Positions 53,261 to 63,081 of a stretch of DNA of 64,000 bases are shown here, piece after piece. The notes under the pieces were generated by a model. The model was not told the origin of the DNA. It was given only the letters and a program-made list of their open reading frames with translations, and made no database searches. Numbering within the stretch: the stretch's first letter is position 1; every line of letters starts with the position of its first letter. Source of the DNA: Gottfriedia luciferensis (GTDB taxonomy: Bacteria; Bacillota; Bacilli; Bacillales; Bacillaceae_G); the NCBI RefSeq assembly GCF_001712755.1, contig NZ_MDKC01000005.1:62001-126000 (forward strand), written 5' to 3'. The position numbers and the translations under genes were made by a program.

Positions 53261-54673
53261 ATGAATTTATTTCGAAAAAAATCAGTATCGAGTGGATTAT
53301 CTAACAGTTCACTTAATAAAGTTTTAGGTGCATTTGACCTAACAATGCTAGGAATAGGTGCAATTATTGGTACCGGGATTTTCGTTCTAACTGGTGTAGC
53401 AGCAGCAGATTATGCTGGTCCAGCACTTATACTTTCATTTATAATTGCAGGTTTAGCCTGTACATTTGCTGCATTATGTTACTCTGAATTTGCATCAATG
53501 ATTCCTGAGGCAGGCAGCGCATATACGTATAGTTATGTCGCATTCGGTGAAATTGTGGCATGGATTTTAGGTTGGGATATGGTACTTGAATATGGACTGG
53601 CTTCATCAGCTGTAGCTAGTGGATGGTCTGGTTACTTCCAAAGTTTATTATCAGGTTTTGGAATTCATTTCCCAACAGCATTAACAAGTGCATTTGATCC
53701 TTCTAAAGGAACTTTTATAGATTTACCAGCAGTTCTTATCGTATTATTAGTTACATTCGTTCTTACTAGAGGTGTAAAAGAATCTGCAAAACTAAACACT
53801 GTAATGGTAATTGTTAAATTAGCAGTAGTAATTCTTTTCATCGCTATAGGTGTTTGGTATGTTGAGCCAGGAAACTGGACACCGTTTATGCCAATGGGAT
53901 TCTCTGGTGTAACAGCTGGAGCTGCAGTTGTTGTTTTTGCTTACTTTGGTTTTGATGCAGTAGCTACTGCTGCTGAGGAAGTAAAAAATCCTCAACGTAA
54001 CTTACCAATCGGTATTATTTCTGCATTAACAATTTGTACAATCTTATATATCGTTGTTTCCTTAATTCTTACGGGTATCGTGCCGTTTGATCAACTTGGT
54101 GTTAAAGATCCTGTTGCTTTTGCTTTATCATTTATCCACCAAGATTGGGCAGCTGGTTTCATTTCACTAGGTGCAATAATTGGTATTACTACAGTTTTAA
54201 TCGTAATGATGTTTGGACAAACACGTTTATTCTATTCAATCAGTAGAGATGGTTTACTTCCGAAAAAATTATCAAAAGTTAATGGTAAAACTCAAGTACC
54301 GGTTGTAAGTACATGGGTAACTGGTGGGTTAGTTGCTGCATTTGCTGGTTTAATTCCATTAAATAAACTAGCTGAATTAACAAATATTGGTACATTATTT
54401 GCCTTCTCAGCTGTATCACTTGGCATTTTAGTCTTAAGAAAAACTCATCCCAACTTAAAACGTGGATTTAAAACTCCTTGGGTTCCTGTTGTTCCAGTAT
54501 TAGCAATTTTATTCTGTGGATATTTAATGTTCCAACTTTCAGCATTTACTTGGAAGGGATTTGTAGTTTGGTTAGTAATAGGTTTAGTAATTTACGCTAC
54601 TTACGGTTATAAAAACAGTAAGTTAAATCAGAGTGATAGTATAGAAGAACCACAAATAAAGCTGCATAAATAA
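53261..54673 (+). CDS. APC-family amino-acid permease (cationic amino acid transporter type)
   Basis: This 470-residue permease with twelve or so helices has the APC start LTMLGIGAIIGTGIFVLTG (helix 1 unwound region GAIIGTG) and FAYFGFDAVATAAEEVKNPQ (helix 6). It resembles YhdG/BcaP and YfnA of B. subtilis, which import branched-chain or other amino acids. AGAGGAGG precedes the ATG. Its strong terminator makes it monocistronic. The substrate is not certain. Confidence 0.92.
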   Translation: MNLFRKKSVSSGLSNSSLNKVLGAFDLTMLGIGAIIGTGIFVLTGVAAADYAGPALILSFIIAGLACTFAALCYSEFASMIPEAGSAYTYSYVAFGEIVAWILGWDMVLEYGLASSAVASGWSGYFQSLLSGFGIHFPTALTSAFDPSKGTFIDLPAVLIVLLVTFVLTRGVKESAKLNTVMVIVKLAVVILFIAIGVWYVEPGNWTPFMPMGFSGVTAGAAVVVFAYFGFDAVATAAEEVKNPQRNLPIGIISALTICTILYIVVSLILTGIVPFDQLGVKDPVAFALSFIHQDWAAGFISLGAIIGITTVLIVMMFGQTRLFYSISRDGLLPKKLSKVNGKTQVPVVSTWVTGGLVAAFAGLIPLNKLAELTNIGTLFAFSAVSLGILVLRKTHPNLKRGFKTPWVPVVPVLAILFCGYLMFQLSAFTWKGFVVWLVIGLVIYATYGYKNSKLNQSDSIEEPQIKLHK

Positions 54674-54678
54674 AAATT

Positions 54679-54727
54679 GGGCTATCCCTTAAGTTAAGAG
54701 AACTGACTTATGGGAAGCCCTTTTAAA
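54679..54727 (+). terminator. Terminator of the permease gene
   Basis: GGGCTATCCC...AAGTT pairs with AACTGACTTATGGGAAGCCC imperfectly over about 17 bases and is followed by TTTT. Confidence 0.75.
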
Positions 54728-55422
54728 TACAAAAAATCACCTATTACTAAGTGGATTGCACATACTTCCTATGCAAGTTCTTTCCGTCTTAACAAAATAA
54801 AACTGTTTTCCCTTCAAATTAATTCCAAAATGTATTGGTGGTCTCCATAGCTGATTAATATAAGCTAATCACAGATTTTCCCAACTCATATCACTGATTT
54901 TTTATTCCTTGCCTTGTTTTTGGAACATGTATATATCTTCTTGTATGATCAGTTCTTTCGAAGATTTGAGTATTTGGTAATATTATTTTTCGGAATTCCA
55001 TTTGGTATTTGGAAAATCTCAAGTATATGGACAACATTACTGCCTGTATTATGACACTAAGGAAAGGAGATTTTTCGATGAACTCCACCAAACTATGAAT
55101 ATAAACAAATTACAGATGTAACCGATGAAGTTATTAAAAAATTTTTTCAATTTGACTTTCTTCAATAATTTTTAGAAGAATTGGTATCTGCATGTATTGT
55201 TTTCCAATCGTCTTTTTTAGTTGAGTAATCAATAACTAATTACAATATGCACCATACCTCAAAATAAACAATTACTTTTCAATTGCACAGAAATTGCACG
55301 GACATATTAGAATCAATAGAAATAAACGAATTACAATGAATAAAATTTCATCACCCATTGATTTACTGGACTTAATTGAACTAAAATATTCATAATTACT
55401 GGATAAGACTCGTACTCTGTAA
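54728..55422. other. 695-bp decayed region before tRNA fragment 3
   Basis: Only broken reading frames occur. One plus-strand piece near 54964-55056 encodes a hydrophobic peptide (YLVILFFGIPFGIW, then SIWTTLLPVL and a stop), and another near 55085-55168 ends QITDVTDEVIKKFFQFDFLQ. Neither has a start. From about 55245 onward the sequence is homologous to 41890-42071, with TGCACA repeats typical of integrase arm sites. Confidence 0.6.
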
Positions 55423-55464
55423 TTGACAGTGTAGGGGTCGCTGGTTCAAGTTCAGTTGGGATAG
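55423..55464 (+). repeat. tRNA-Val 3'-half copy 3 (attachment-site-like)
   Basis: TTGACAGTGTAGGGGTCGCT then GGTTCAAGTTCAGTTGGGAT repeats tRNA-Val from the anticodon loop, with a change in the T-stem and loss of the last bases. About 180 bases upstream match the region before copy 1. It marks the right end of the hotspot. Confidence 0.88.
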
Positions 55465-55523
55465 TGATGATTATTTTACAATGAGCAAGCAATCAAAACT
55501 CCTAAATTTGAAAATTAGTCTAA

Positions 55524-55559
55524 AACGCTATCTACTTAAAGATGGCGTGTTTTTTTTAT
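55524..55559 (+). terminator. Terminator after tRNA fragment 3
   Basis: ACGCTATCT / AGATGGCGT pairs around ACTTAA with G-U pairs and is followed by eight T. Confidence 0.8.
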
Positions 55560-55632
55560 ATTAACCGATTATAGCAATAGATTTCATAAAATCAGAACAC
55601 TAGTTAAAAATTAAACAATACAAATTAATTAT

Positions 55633-55668
55633 CAGAAAATTTAAAATAAAAATATGAACGCTTGTTCA
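55633..55668 (+). promoter_or_regulatory. Shared CAGAAAATTTAAA element and palindrome before the DUF1254 gene
   Basis: CAGAAAATTTAAA (55633-55645) is followed 9 bases later by the palindrome TGAACGCTTGTTCA (55655-55668). The same 13-mer precedes both protease genes, each with its own palindrome 7 bases downstream. Confidence 0.5.
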
Positions 55669-55693
55669 AAAGTAAATCAAGGAGGATTTTTGT

Positions 55694-57148
55694 ATGTCAA
55701 AACGCAAATTGATTCATGCATCAACGGTTCTTGCTTTATTTCTTTCATTCGGGTCTGTTATGTCTTTTGCATCTGCAAAAACAAATGATTCAATTAAAAG
55801 AGAAACCAAAAACACAGTTATCTCAACTAAATTATCAGTGAAAGCGAATACTGATATTACGTCGCCTGAGGAAAATCTTGGATATAGTCTAGGAACTCAA
55901 GCCTTTATTTATGGGTATCCTTTACTCACGTTGGAACGTACGAAACAACTAAGAGCCACTACTCAATCAAAAGATTGGTTATTATTAAATAAATTTCGAT
56001 ATAGCGAAACATTAGCGACAGCAGATGAGAAAAGTGCAATGGCTCCAAACAATGATACTTTATATTATGATGCATGGTTAAATCTTTCTAAGTATCCCGT
56101 TATGATAAATGTACCGGATACAAATGACCGTTACTATAGTATTCAACTAGTTGATGCTTGGGACAACACATTTAACTATATTGGTCGACGTACGACAGGG
56201 ACAAAAGTTGGTCACTTTGCAATTGTATCGCCTAATTGGAAAGGTGCATTGCCAGAAGGGGTTACAAAGATTCAAGCACCTACTGATCACGTTTGGGCTT
56301 TAGGACGAATATTCGTAAAGAATGATGATGACTTAGCAGAAGCAGTTAACTTAGAGAAAAAGTTTACAATTACGAAATTAAACGGGAAGGATCCAATATT
56401 TAAAGAACGTAGGAAGGATTTATTAACGAGTTCAAAAGTGGAAGCGTTGTCAGCAAAAGAATTCCTAAGATTAATGAATGAAAATATTCTTAAGAACATG
56501 CCATCTCAAGAAGAGAATACTTTATTAGATCAATTTAAAGAAATTGGTATTGATTCAACTGTAAAAGATTCATTAAAAAACATTAGTCAAGATACATTAA
56601 ATGGAGTGGACAGAGCGATTAAAGATAGCATGGACATCATTAAATATAAAACTCAACAGCGTGCGTATACAAAAGATTGGCGTTTTAGTTTTGATGGTGG
56701 TGTGTACGGTCATAACTATTTATTAAGATCGGTTATTGCATATAATGGTACAGTTGCAAATATACCTGAAGAAGCGCTTTATTCCAGTACTTTAGTTGAT
56801 AGCACAAATACTCAATTAAATGGAAAAAATAAGTACGTACTTCATTTTGATAAAGGTAGATTACCAGATGTACAAGCATTTTGGTCGCTAACTATGTATG
56901 GTACAGACTTTTTTCTAGTAAAAAATCCAATTAACCGCTATAAAATTGGTAATTTTTCTAATGAAATAAAATACAATCCTGATGGGTCACTAGACATTTA
57001 TATCCAACACGATTCACCGAAAGGAAAAGAAGCCAATTGGTTACCAGCTCCAGAAGGTGACTTTAAATTAATTATGAGATTTTATCAACCTAGTTTTAAT
57101 GTGTTAAACGGAAGTTATAAAATGCCTTCTGTCCAAAAAATAGATTAA
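55694..57148 (+). CDS. Secreted DUF1254/DUF1214 domain protein
   Basis: The 484-residue protein has a signal peptide (MSKRKLIHASTVLALFLSFG, cleavage after about residue 28). DUF1254 follows (about 60-190) with QAFIYGYPLLTLERTK, APNNDTLYYDAWLNLSKYPV and YYSIQLVDAWDNTFNYIG, then DUF1214 (about 365-470) with YVLHFDKGRLPDVQAFWSLTMY. The two domains occur together widely in bacteria with no settled enzymatic role. CAAGGAGGA precedes the ATG. A palindrome lies directly upstream. Confidence 0.9.
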   Translation: MSKRKLIHASTVLALFLSFGSVMSFASAKTNDSIKRETKNTVISTKLSVKANTDITSPEENLGYSLGTQAFIYGYPLLTLERTKQLRATTQSKDWLLLNKFRYSETLATADEKSAMAPNNDTLYYDAWLNLSKYPVMINVPDTNDRYYSIQLVDAWDNTFNYIGRRTTGTKVGHFAIVSPNWKGALPEGVTKIQAPTDHVWALGRIFVKNDDDLAEAVNLEKKFTITKLNGKDPIFKERRKDLLTSSKVEALSAKEFLRLMNENILKNMPSQEENTLLDQFKEIGIDSTVKDSLKNISQDTLNGVDRAIKDSMDIIKYKTQQRAYTKDWRFSFDGGVYGHNYLLRSVIAYNGTVANIPEEALYSSTLVDSTNTQLNGKNKYVLHFDKGRLPDVQAFWSLTMYGTDFFLVKNPINRYKIGNFSNEIKYNPDGSLDIYIQHDSPKGKEANWLPAPEGDFKLIMRFYQPSFNVLNGSYKMPSVQKID

Positions 57149-57289
57149 TAAACTCAGTACCGACATTTTCACAATACGTAAACTTAAAATATGGAGAGGG
57201 ATGTTCCCAGATTTTTAGTTAATTGATAAAGCTTTGAATACTAGTAATCAAGCATTGCACAGTTTATAAAACAACATTTTAGAAAAAAA

Positions 57290-57326
57290 AAACAGCCCCC
57301 AACTTTTTATGAGGGGGTTGTTTTAG
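57290..57326. terminator. Bidirectional terminator, DUF1254 gene / LysR gene
   Basis: AACAGCCCCC / GGGGGTTGTT pairs around AACTTTTTATGA with A- and T-runs, between converging genes. Confidence 0.9.
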
Positions 57327-57327
57327 T

Positions 57328-58215
57328 TTATTCTATTTCTTTTTTTAGTAATTGAAGAAATCTCTTTGTGATACTTGAAACGGGTTTATTGTTAGCCTGA
57401 ATATACCATATAGGATTTGGATTAAAATTAGGTAATTCAATCGGAATTGTGAATATCTTACCGGTCAACACATTTATATCTGAATCTAAAGTCTTATCAT
57501 ATGTTAATGTGATTGCCAATCCTTCGATCACAGCATTTTTAATTATTTCTGTATTAGTAGCAGAAAAGAGAATGTTAACCTCATCAAAAAATAAGTCAAA
57601 TATTCGCTTTACGTGCCAACCATCATATAAAGCAAATTTCTCATTAATTAAATTTTCCGGTGTAAGTAATTCATAGCTTCTCAAGGGAGAATCTTTACCA
57701 ACACATATACATAGTTTCCCTTCATAAATTTTTTTATAATTTATATCAACTTCACTCTTTAGCTGGAATTCATTGATCGGAAGTAATCCTAAATCAGATT
57801 TTCCTGACTTAATATTGGCCAATACTTCCATTGGACCCATTTCATACATATATACATCAATTTCGGGAGATTCTCTTTTAAGTTCTAATATTGAATCAAA
57901 TACTACATTCGTCACGCTCGGTACGTAAGCTATTTTTAAAATAGTTTTCGATAAGTTAGCTTGAACATTTATCTCTTCTTTCATTTCTTCGTATTTAGAT
58001 AAAATTTCAGCTGCTTTTCTAATAACAACCTGCCCTTCCTCAGTCGGAATTGTCCCGGTTTTAGTACGCGTAAAAATCTTCAATCCCCACTCTTTTTCCA
58101 TTTGAGTAATGAACTGACTGATTACCGAAGGAGAAGTATGAAGTTTCTCCGCTGTTTTTATAATTGATTTTTCTTTCGCAACCTCTATAAGATAGTTAAT
58201 TTTTTCTAAGTACAT
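57328..58215 (-). CDS. LysR-family transcriptional regulator
   Basis: From MYLEKINYLIEV (GGAGGATC site) the product has 295 residues. The N-terminal winged helix contains SIIKTAEKLHTSPSVISQFI (helix-turn-helix, about 18-37), and the remainder is the periplasmic-binding-like effector domain. LysR proteins usually control divergent genes, here the large protease at 58570, and could also act on the DUF1254 gene and second protease, which share upstream motifs. A longer frame to 58272 lacks a ribosome site. Confidence 0.9.
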   Translation of the reverse strand: MYLEKINYLIEVAKEKSIIKTAEKLHTSPSVISQFITQMEKEWGLKIFTRTKTGTIPTEEGQVVIRKAAEILSKYEEMKEEINVQANLSKTILKIAYVPSVTNVVFDSILELKRESPEIDVYMYEMGPMEVLANIKSGKSDLGLLPINEFQLKSEVDINYKKIYEGKLCICVGKDSPLRSYELLTPENLINEKFALYDGWHVKRIFDLFFDEVNILFSATNTEIIKNAVIEGLAITLTYDKTLDSDINVLTGKIFTIPIELPNFNPNPIWYIQANNKPVSSITKRFLQLLKKEIE

Positions 58216-58569
58216 CTTGATCCTCCGGGTATTTTGGGAATTCCATACATCTTTTAATTTTTTATTATACATGAGAAGGCAGAATATTTGTTGAATTTCG
58301 CAGAATTATATTTGGTAATTTTTATAGAATTTTACTATTTTGATATAGTAATCAATCACCAGAAATAAATCTATAAAATAAATTTTATAATACATACTTA
58401 CCCTACATGGGTTTTCGTGATATTTAAATACCAATTAAATAATCCCTATTATGATTAAATAAGCAGAAAATTTAAAATTATTATAGACAAATAGATTGTC
58501 TAAATATGTAACTATTTCTGAATAGCTTACTAGAAATGACTAAAGAAAAGATGGGGGTAAGAGAAAGGT
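58216..58569. other. 354-bp divergent region lysR / protease 1
   Basis: The region carries the shared 13-mer and palindrome (58464-58502) and is homologous to the region before protease 2 (62.88-63.08 kb), showing that gene and promoter were duplicated together. Clear -35/-10 elements are not obvious. Confidence 0.6.
58464..58502 (+). promoter_or_regulatory. Shared element and palindrome before protease 1
   Basis: CAGAAAATTTAAA (58464-58476) is followed 7 bases later by TAGACAAATAGATTGTCTA (58484-58502), an inverted repeat with 7-bp arms. It is a likely operator, possibly of the divergent LysR protein. Confidence 0.6.
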
Positions 58570-61500
58570 ATGAGAAAAGCAGGGAAAAGTAAAATTTCTA
58601 AAAGTGTTGCAGTTTTTGCATTAACATCAAGTGTAATGATTGGGGCATTTGGTCATGTATCAAATGTTACAAAAGCAAGTAGTATCACGAATGCTGATAA
58701 TATGCTTGCTAATTTAACTCCAGCCCAAAGAGCAGCAATCAACCAATTTTCTACAAATGAACAAACGGGACTTAATATTTCTTCCAAAATCGATTTAACA
58801 TCAACAAACCAAACATCTGTCATTGTTGAATTTTCAAACAAACCAGCTAAAGTTGCACAAATTGAAGCAAGTGTAGCGGGGAAAGAACTTTCTAAATCTG
58901 AGGCAGAGAACTTAGTGGATAAAGACCACGAAACATTTAGCCAAGACGTTGGGAAAGTATTGGTTAATGATAATAATAAAAAAGTAGATTACAAGATCAA
59001 TCATTCATATAAACACGCATTTAACGGTGTGTCAATGAGTTTACCAGCAAACCAAATTAAAAATCTATTAAAATCTAACGCTGTAAAATCAGTATGGAGT
59101 AATGAGAAATTTACGATTGATCCGCCTGCTGAATCAAAGCCTGAACAATTAAAAGCGGATGAAGCAAATGTATCAAATTATACTCCATACGATGCATTAG
59201 ACCGCTTACATGCGGAAGGTTTTACTGGAAAGGGAATTAAAGTAGGAAGCTTGGATACGGGTATTGATTACAATCACCCAGACTTGAAAGATGCATATAA
59301 AGGTGGATATGATTTCGTTAATAATGATAATGATCCAATGGAAACAACCTATGCTGATTGGGTGAAAGCAGGAAAACCTGGTACTTCAAATGGAGCAGAC
59401 TACTATACAGAACATGGTACCCATGTTGCTGGTATTATTGGTGGACGTGGTAAAGCGGATAGTGAATATAAAACAATGGGAGCTGCTCCTGATGCAGATC
59501 TTTATTCTTACAGAGTTCTTGGTCCAGGTGGTAGTGGAACATCTGAGTGGATTATTGCCGGAATAGACCGAGCTGTAAATGATGGTATGGACGTAATTAA
59601 TATGTCACTAGGAAATACAATAAATGACCCCCTTTATGCAACGTCGGTAGCTGTTAATAATGCAGTATTAAGCGGCGTAACAACTGTTGTTGCAGCAGGT
59701 AATACAGGGGATCAAATGTATACAGTAGGTTCTCCAGCCGCTGCAGCTTTACCTATAACAGTAGGAGCATCATCAATTGCTTTAGACATTTTTCAATATG
59801 CTGGCGTACAAAATGGAGCGAATTATTCGTTAAGACAGTTAGCAAGGAATTATTCCGACGATTTAACAACTTTAAAAGGGAAAAGCTATCAACTTGTTGA
59901 TGTTGGCTTAGGTAATACAACCGACTTTAATGGGAAAGATGTTAATGGAAAAATAGCATTCATTAAGCGTGGATCTATTGGATTAATAGATAAAATAAAG
60001 AACGCAAAAGCAAAAGGTGCTATTGCAGTATTAATGTATAATGATGAAACAAATAAAGCTGAAGGCCCAATTCAATCATTCCTTGGAGAATCTGTAGACG
60101 CAATTCCAGCATTTTCAGTTTCGAATGAAGATGGTTTAGCAATCGCAGCCGCGTTAAAAGCAGGTAAAACTGATTTCACTTTTGGTGATTATACAAAGTT
60201 AAAAACAAATGGTGATGAGTTAGCTACTTTTAGTTCAAGAGGACCATCTCGTGTTAATTATGATATTAAGCCTGAAGTAACTGCACCTGGTGTATCGATT
60301 CTTTCAACAGTTCCATTCTTTGTAAATAATAAAGTAGCGGATGGATCAAAACCAGAAGATTATAAATATGCTTATGAGCGCTTATCTGGTACTTCAATGG
60401 CGTCACCTTATGTAGCAGGTGTGTCGGCTTTATTATTACAATCTAATAAGGACCTACAACCAGAAGATGTAAAATCGATTTTGATGAATACTGCGGATCC
60501 ATTATCAAAGAATTATAGTGTATTTGAAATCGGTAGTGGACGAGTTGATGCATATGAAGCAATCCACTCAAATGTCGAATTAGAAGTAGTTGATCAAACA
60601 CCATCAATTATTAATGGGAAGCAAAAATCGATCAAAGAACTAACAGGTGGAATGAGCTTTGGCTCAATTGGATTTGAGGATCAAGATATTACAGACTCTC
60701 GTAGCGTTATTTTGAAGAATCGTAGTGAAAAAACAAAAACATTTAACGTAAATGTAAAATTTCAAACTGGATTAAGGGGATCTAAAGATGCTGCAGCAAA
60801 TGGAGTAACACTGTCTGGGCCAACATCCGTTAAGTTAAATGGAATTAGTCAAAAATCAGTTAATTTCAACTTTAATTTTCCTAAAACAGCTGAAAAAGGT
60901 ACGTATGAAGGTTATGTAACGTTTACGAACACTGCTGATCCAACAGAACAATACCAGATCCCATTTGGAGGACGTGTTGTAGAAGAAGGAATTAAATCAT
61001 TTAAAATAGATAATCCATTATTTGGTGTTGATACGATTTGGTCAGCAAATGCAAATCCAAACTTAGCATTCGAATTTTCATTAAAAACACATATGAAAAC
61101 GTTAGATGTTATCTTACAAGATGCAAAAACTGGTGAAGATCTAGGATTAGTTGGTTCCTATAATCCAATCACTTTAAATGAGGACCAAGTTTATACTAAT
61201 TTCTATGGGTTTAATGACCTTTACTATCCATTTACTGGTGATTCAAAAAATCCGATTAGCAACGAACCAGTATTTGCAAAAACAGGACATTATAAATTAA
61301 GACTAGTAGGAAGTAACGAACAAGGTAAAACATTCTCTGCTGCATCAGACTTCATTTTTGAAGCTGGAGCTCCAAAAATGACGACTAGCTTTGATTCATT
61401 AGATCAAAAAGTAATTGAATATGATAATAGTCAGTTTGATGCAAACGGACAGTTTTTATATGATTTTAATATCAATCTATATGATCCAGAAACAGATGAA

Positions 61501-62730
61501 GCGAATCGCTTAGGAATCCCAGTTGATCAGTCAAGTAATTCAGTTGTTTCGTTTTACAACGGTCCACGTCCTGCAAATCCAATTCATACTGATATAAATG
61601 GCAATTACCATGATAAGATCCTTGTGAAGAAACAAGATAAACCTTTAGAAGTATCATTTTATGGTTTTGATGCAGCAAGAAACTTTAATTTGAATGCTAC
61701 AAATAAGTACAGAGTTGCTTTTGTTGACAAATCATTACCTTACTATTATCTAAAAGCAAATAAACAGAACATTACAAATGGAGATACAGTAAATTTCACT
61801 GTTCGTTCAAATAATGTGAAAAACTTAAAAACAACGAAAATTACGATTCCAGTATTTAATGGTGAAGGTTCAATTGATAATGTAGTTGTAAATGATGAGG
61901 TGAAACAGTATGGTGATGCGAATGTTTCGTACAATACTACACCGTCAGGAACAAAAACATTATATACAATTACGTTTAATTATTTAGGTAATAAAACATT
62001 ACCGGAAGATCTGCCGCTATTTAACTTTGATGTAAAAACTGCAAATATATATGTGAAAAGTGTGCCTTATGATTGGTTTACAATGAGTGCATCAACGATT
62101 GATCAATCGAATGTCACAACAAATGGAGTATATGCTTTTATGGAAAGCTTTACGATTAAACCTAGCTATTCAAGATTAGATGGTGCAATCCAAGCTGAGG
62201 GAGCATTAAATCCATTAACTGGTGGTCTAAACTATGCACTTGATAAAAGTAAACTTGGAGCAAAAGTAACCGTTACTTCGTATGATGGTAAAACAGTTGT
62301 AGAGCCTACATTAAATAAGGATGGTCAGTATATTGCAAATACACTTAAAGCTGATGAAAAACCTTATACATTAAAAGTAGATATTCCAGGTCACTTTACA
62401 ATGAACAAACAATTTACATTATATGACGATGTTCGCGGTGAAATGGTAGGAAAGAGAATAGGATATAATATATCAACAGCTGCTGCAGGTGATGTGAATA
62501 AAGATAATGTCATTGATATTTTAGATGCTTTAGCTGTACAGACATTCTGGGGTACAAATAAAGCGTCTGCAGACTTTAATTTTGATAAAGTAGTAGATAA
62601 AAATGATATGGATTATATTGTCAAAAACTTTGGATTACAAAACCCTACAGTAACAAATGCGCCAAAGCCGAAAACGACTTATAAAGGAGCTACATTAGAG
62701 AGCATTTTAAGTCAATTAGGTTTAGAGTAA
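58570..62730 (+). CDS. Large secreted subtilisin-family (S8) protease with dockerin-like tail
   Basis: This 1386-residue protein has a signal peptide (about 1-36) and an inhibitor I9 prodomain (about 65-180). The S8 domain has catalytic Asp229 (SLDTGIDYNHPDL), His282 (EHGTHVAG) and Ser609 (SGTSMASPYVAG), with a PA insert between His and Ser (about 430-535, GKIAFIKRGSIGLIDKI). Fn3-like modules follow (about 690-1230). A C-terminal dockerin-type pair, GDVNKDNVIDILDAL and DFNFDKVVDKNDMDY (about 1310-1360), ends it. It is Vpr/lactocepin-like and degrades extracellular protein. Transcribed with its own conserved upstream element. Confidence 0.95.
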   Translation: MRKAGKSKISKSVAVFALTSSVMIGAFGHVSNVTKASSITNADNMLANLTPAQRAAINQFSTNEQTGLNISSKIDLTSTNQTSVIVEFSNKPAKVAQIEASVAGKELSKSEAENLVDKDHETFSQDVGKVLVNDNNKKVDYKINHSYKHAFNGVSMSLPANQIKNLLKSNAVKSVWSNEKFTIDPPAESKPEQLKADEANVSNYTPYDALDRLHAEGFTGKGIKVGSLDTGIDYNHPDLKDAYKGGYDFVNNDNDPMETTYADWVKAGKPGTSNGADYYTEHGTHVAGIIGGRGKADSEYKTMGAAPDADLYSYRVLGPGGSGTSEWIIAGIDRAVNDGMDVINMSLGNTINDPLYATSVAVNNAVLSGVTTVVAAGNTGDQMYTVGSPAAAALPITVGASSIALDIFQYAGVQNGANYSLRQLARNYSDDLTTLKGKSYQLVDVGLGNTTDFNGKDVNGKIAFIKRGSIGLIDKIKNAKAKGAIAVLMYNDETNKAEGPIQSFLGESVDAIPAFSVSNEDGLAIAAALKAGKTDFTFGDYTKLKTNGDELATFSSRGPSRVNYDIKPEVTAPGVSILSTVPFFVNNKVADGSKPEDYKYAYERLSGTSMASPYVAGVSALLLQSNKDLQPEDVKSILMNTADPLSKNYSVFEIGSGRVDAYEAIHSNVELEVVDQTPSIINGKQKSIKELTGGMSFGSIGFEDQDITDSRSVILKNRSEKTKTFNVNVKFQTGLRGSKDAAANGVTLSGPTSVKLNGISQKSVNFNFNFPKTAEKGTYEGYVTFTNTADPTEQYQIPFGGRVVEEGIKSFKIDNPLFGVDTIWSANANPNLAFEFSLKTHMKTLDVILQDAKTGEDLGLVGSYNPITLNEDQVYTNFYGFNDLYYPFTGDSKNPISNEPVFAKTGHYKLRLVGSNEQGKTFSAASDFIFEAGAPKMTTSFDSLDQKVIEYDNSQFDANGQFLYDFNINLYDPETDEANRLGIPVDQSSNSVVSFYNGPRPANPIHTDINGNYHDKILVKKQDKPLEVSFYGFDAARNFNLNATNKYRVAFVDKSLPYYYLKANKQNITNGDTVNFTVRSNNVKNLKTTKITIPVFNGEGSIDNVVVNDEVKQYGDANVSYNTTPSGTKTLYTITFNYLGNKTLPEDLPLFNFDVKTANIYVKSVPYDWFTMSASTIDQSNVTTNGVYAFMESFTIKPSYSRLDGAIQAEGALNPLTGGLNYALDKSKLGAKVTVTSYDGKTVVEPTLNKDGQYIANTLKADEKPYTLKVDIPGHFTMNKQFTLYDDVRGEMVGKRIGYNISTAAAGDVNKDNVIDILDALAVQTFWGTNKASADFNFDKVVDKNDMDYIVKNFGLQNPTVTNAPKPKTTYKGATLESILSQLGLE

Positions 62731-62745
62731 AAGAATACTATTTTT

Positions 62746-62779
62746 AGAAAGCATCCTCTATTTTTAGAGGGTGCTTTTA
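62746..62779 (+). terminator. Terminator of protease 1
   Basis: AAAGCATCCTC / GAGGGTGCTTT is an 11-bp stem with one G-U pair, followed by TATTTT. Confidence 0.88.
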
Positions 62780-63081
62780 TTTTGCAGAAATTGTGATTCT
62801 ATGTTGAGTTTTGTATCGCTTGAAGACAATTAAATAAAGTTTCTAATTGCTCTCGTCTCAAAAATATATTTCTAAATGAATCATTACCCTATCTAGAATT
62901 TCACGAATTTTAAATACCTGTTAAATATTCCGTTTAACAAATAAGTAGGCAGAAAATTTAAACTAATTATAGACAAAATATTTTGTCAAATTTAGTAGTT
63001 TCTAGTACTGATAAATAGACTACTAGTGTTAGTGATTTATTCGTTATTACTAGAGAGAAAAATGGGGGTAAAGGAAAGATT
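62780..63081. other. 302-bp region before protease 2
   Basis: It is homologous to the region before protease 1 and contains the shared 13-mer with its palindrome. Nothing else is visible before the AATGGGGGTAAAGGAAAG ribosome-site region. Confidence 0.6.
62950..62989 (+). promoter_or_regulatory. Shared element and palindrome before protease 2
   Basis: CAGAAAATTTAAA (62950-62962) is followed by TAGACAAAATATTTTGTCAA, whose core GACAAAATATTTTGTC (62972-62987) is a perfect 16-bp palindrome. Confidence 0.6.

Noticed and set aside
54891-55091. 66-residue minus-strand frame in the decayed region
   Set aside because: No ribosome site, no recognisable domain, and the plus strand shows broken hydrophobic frames in the same place.
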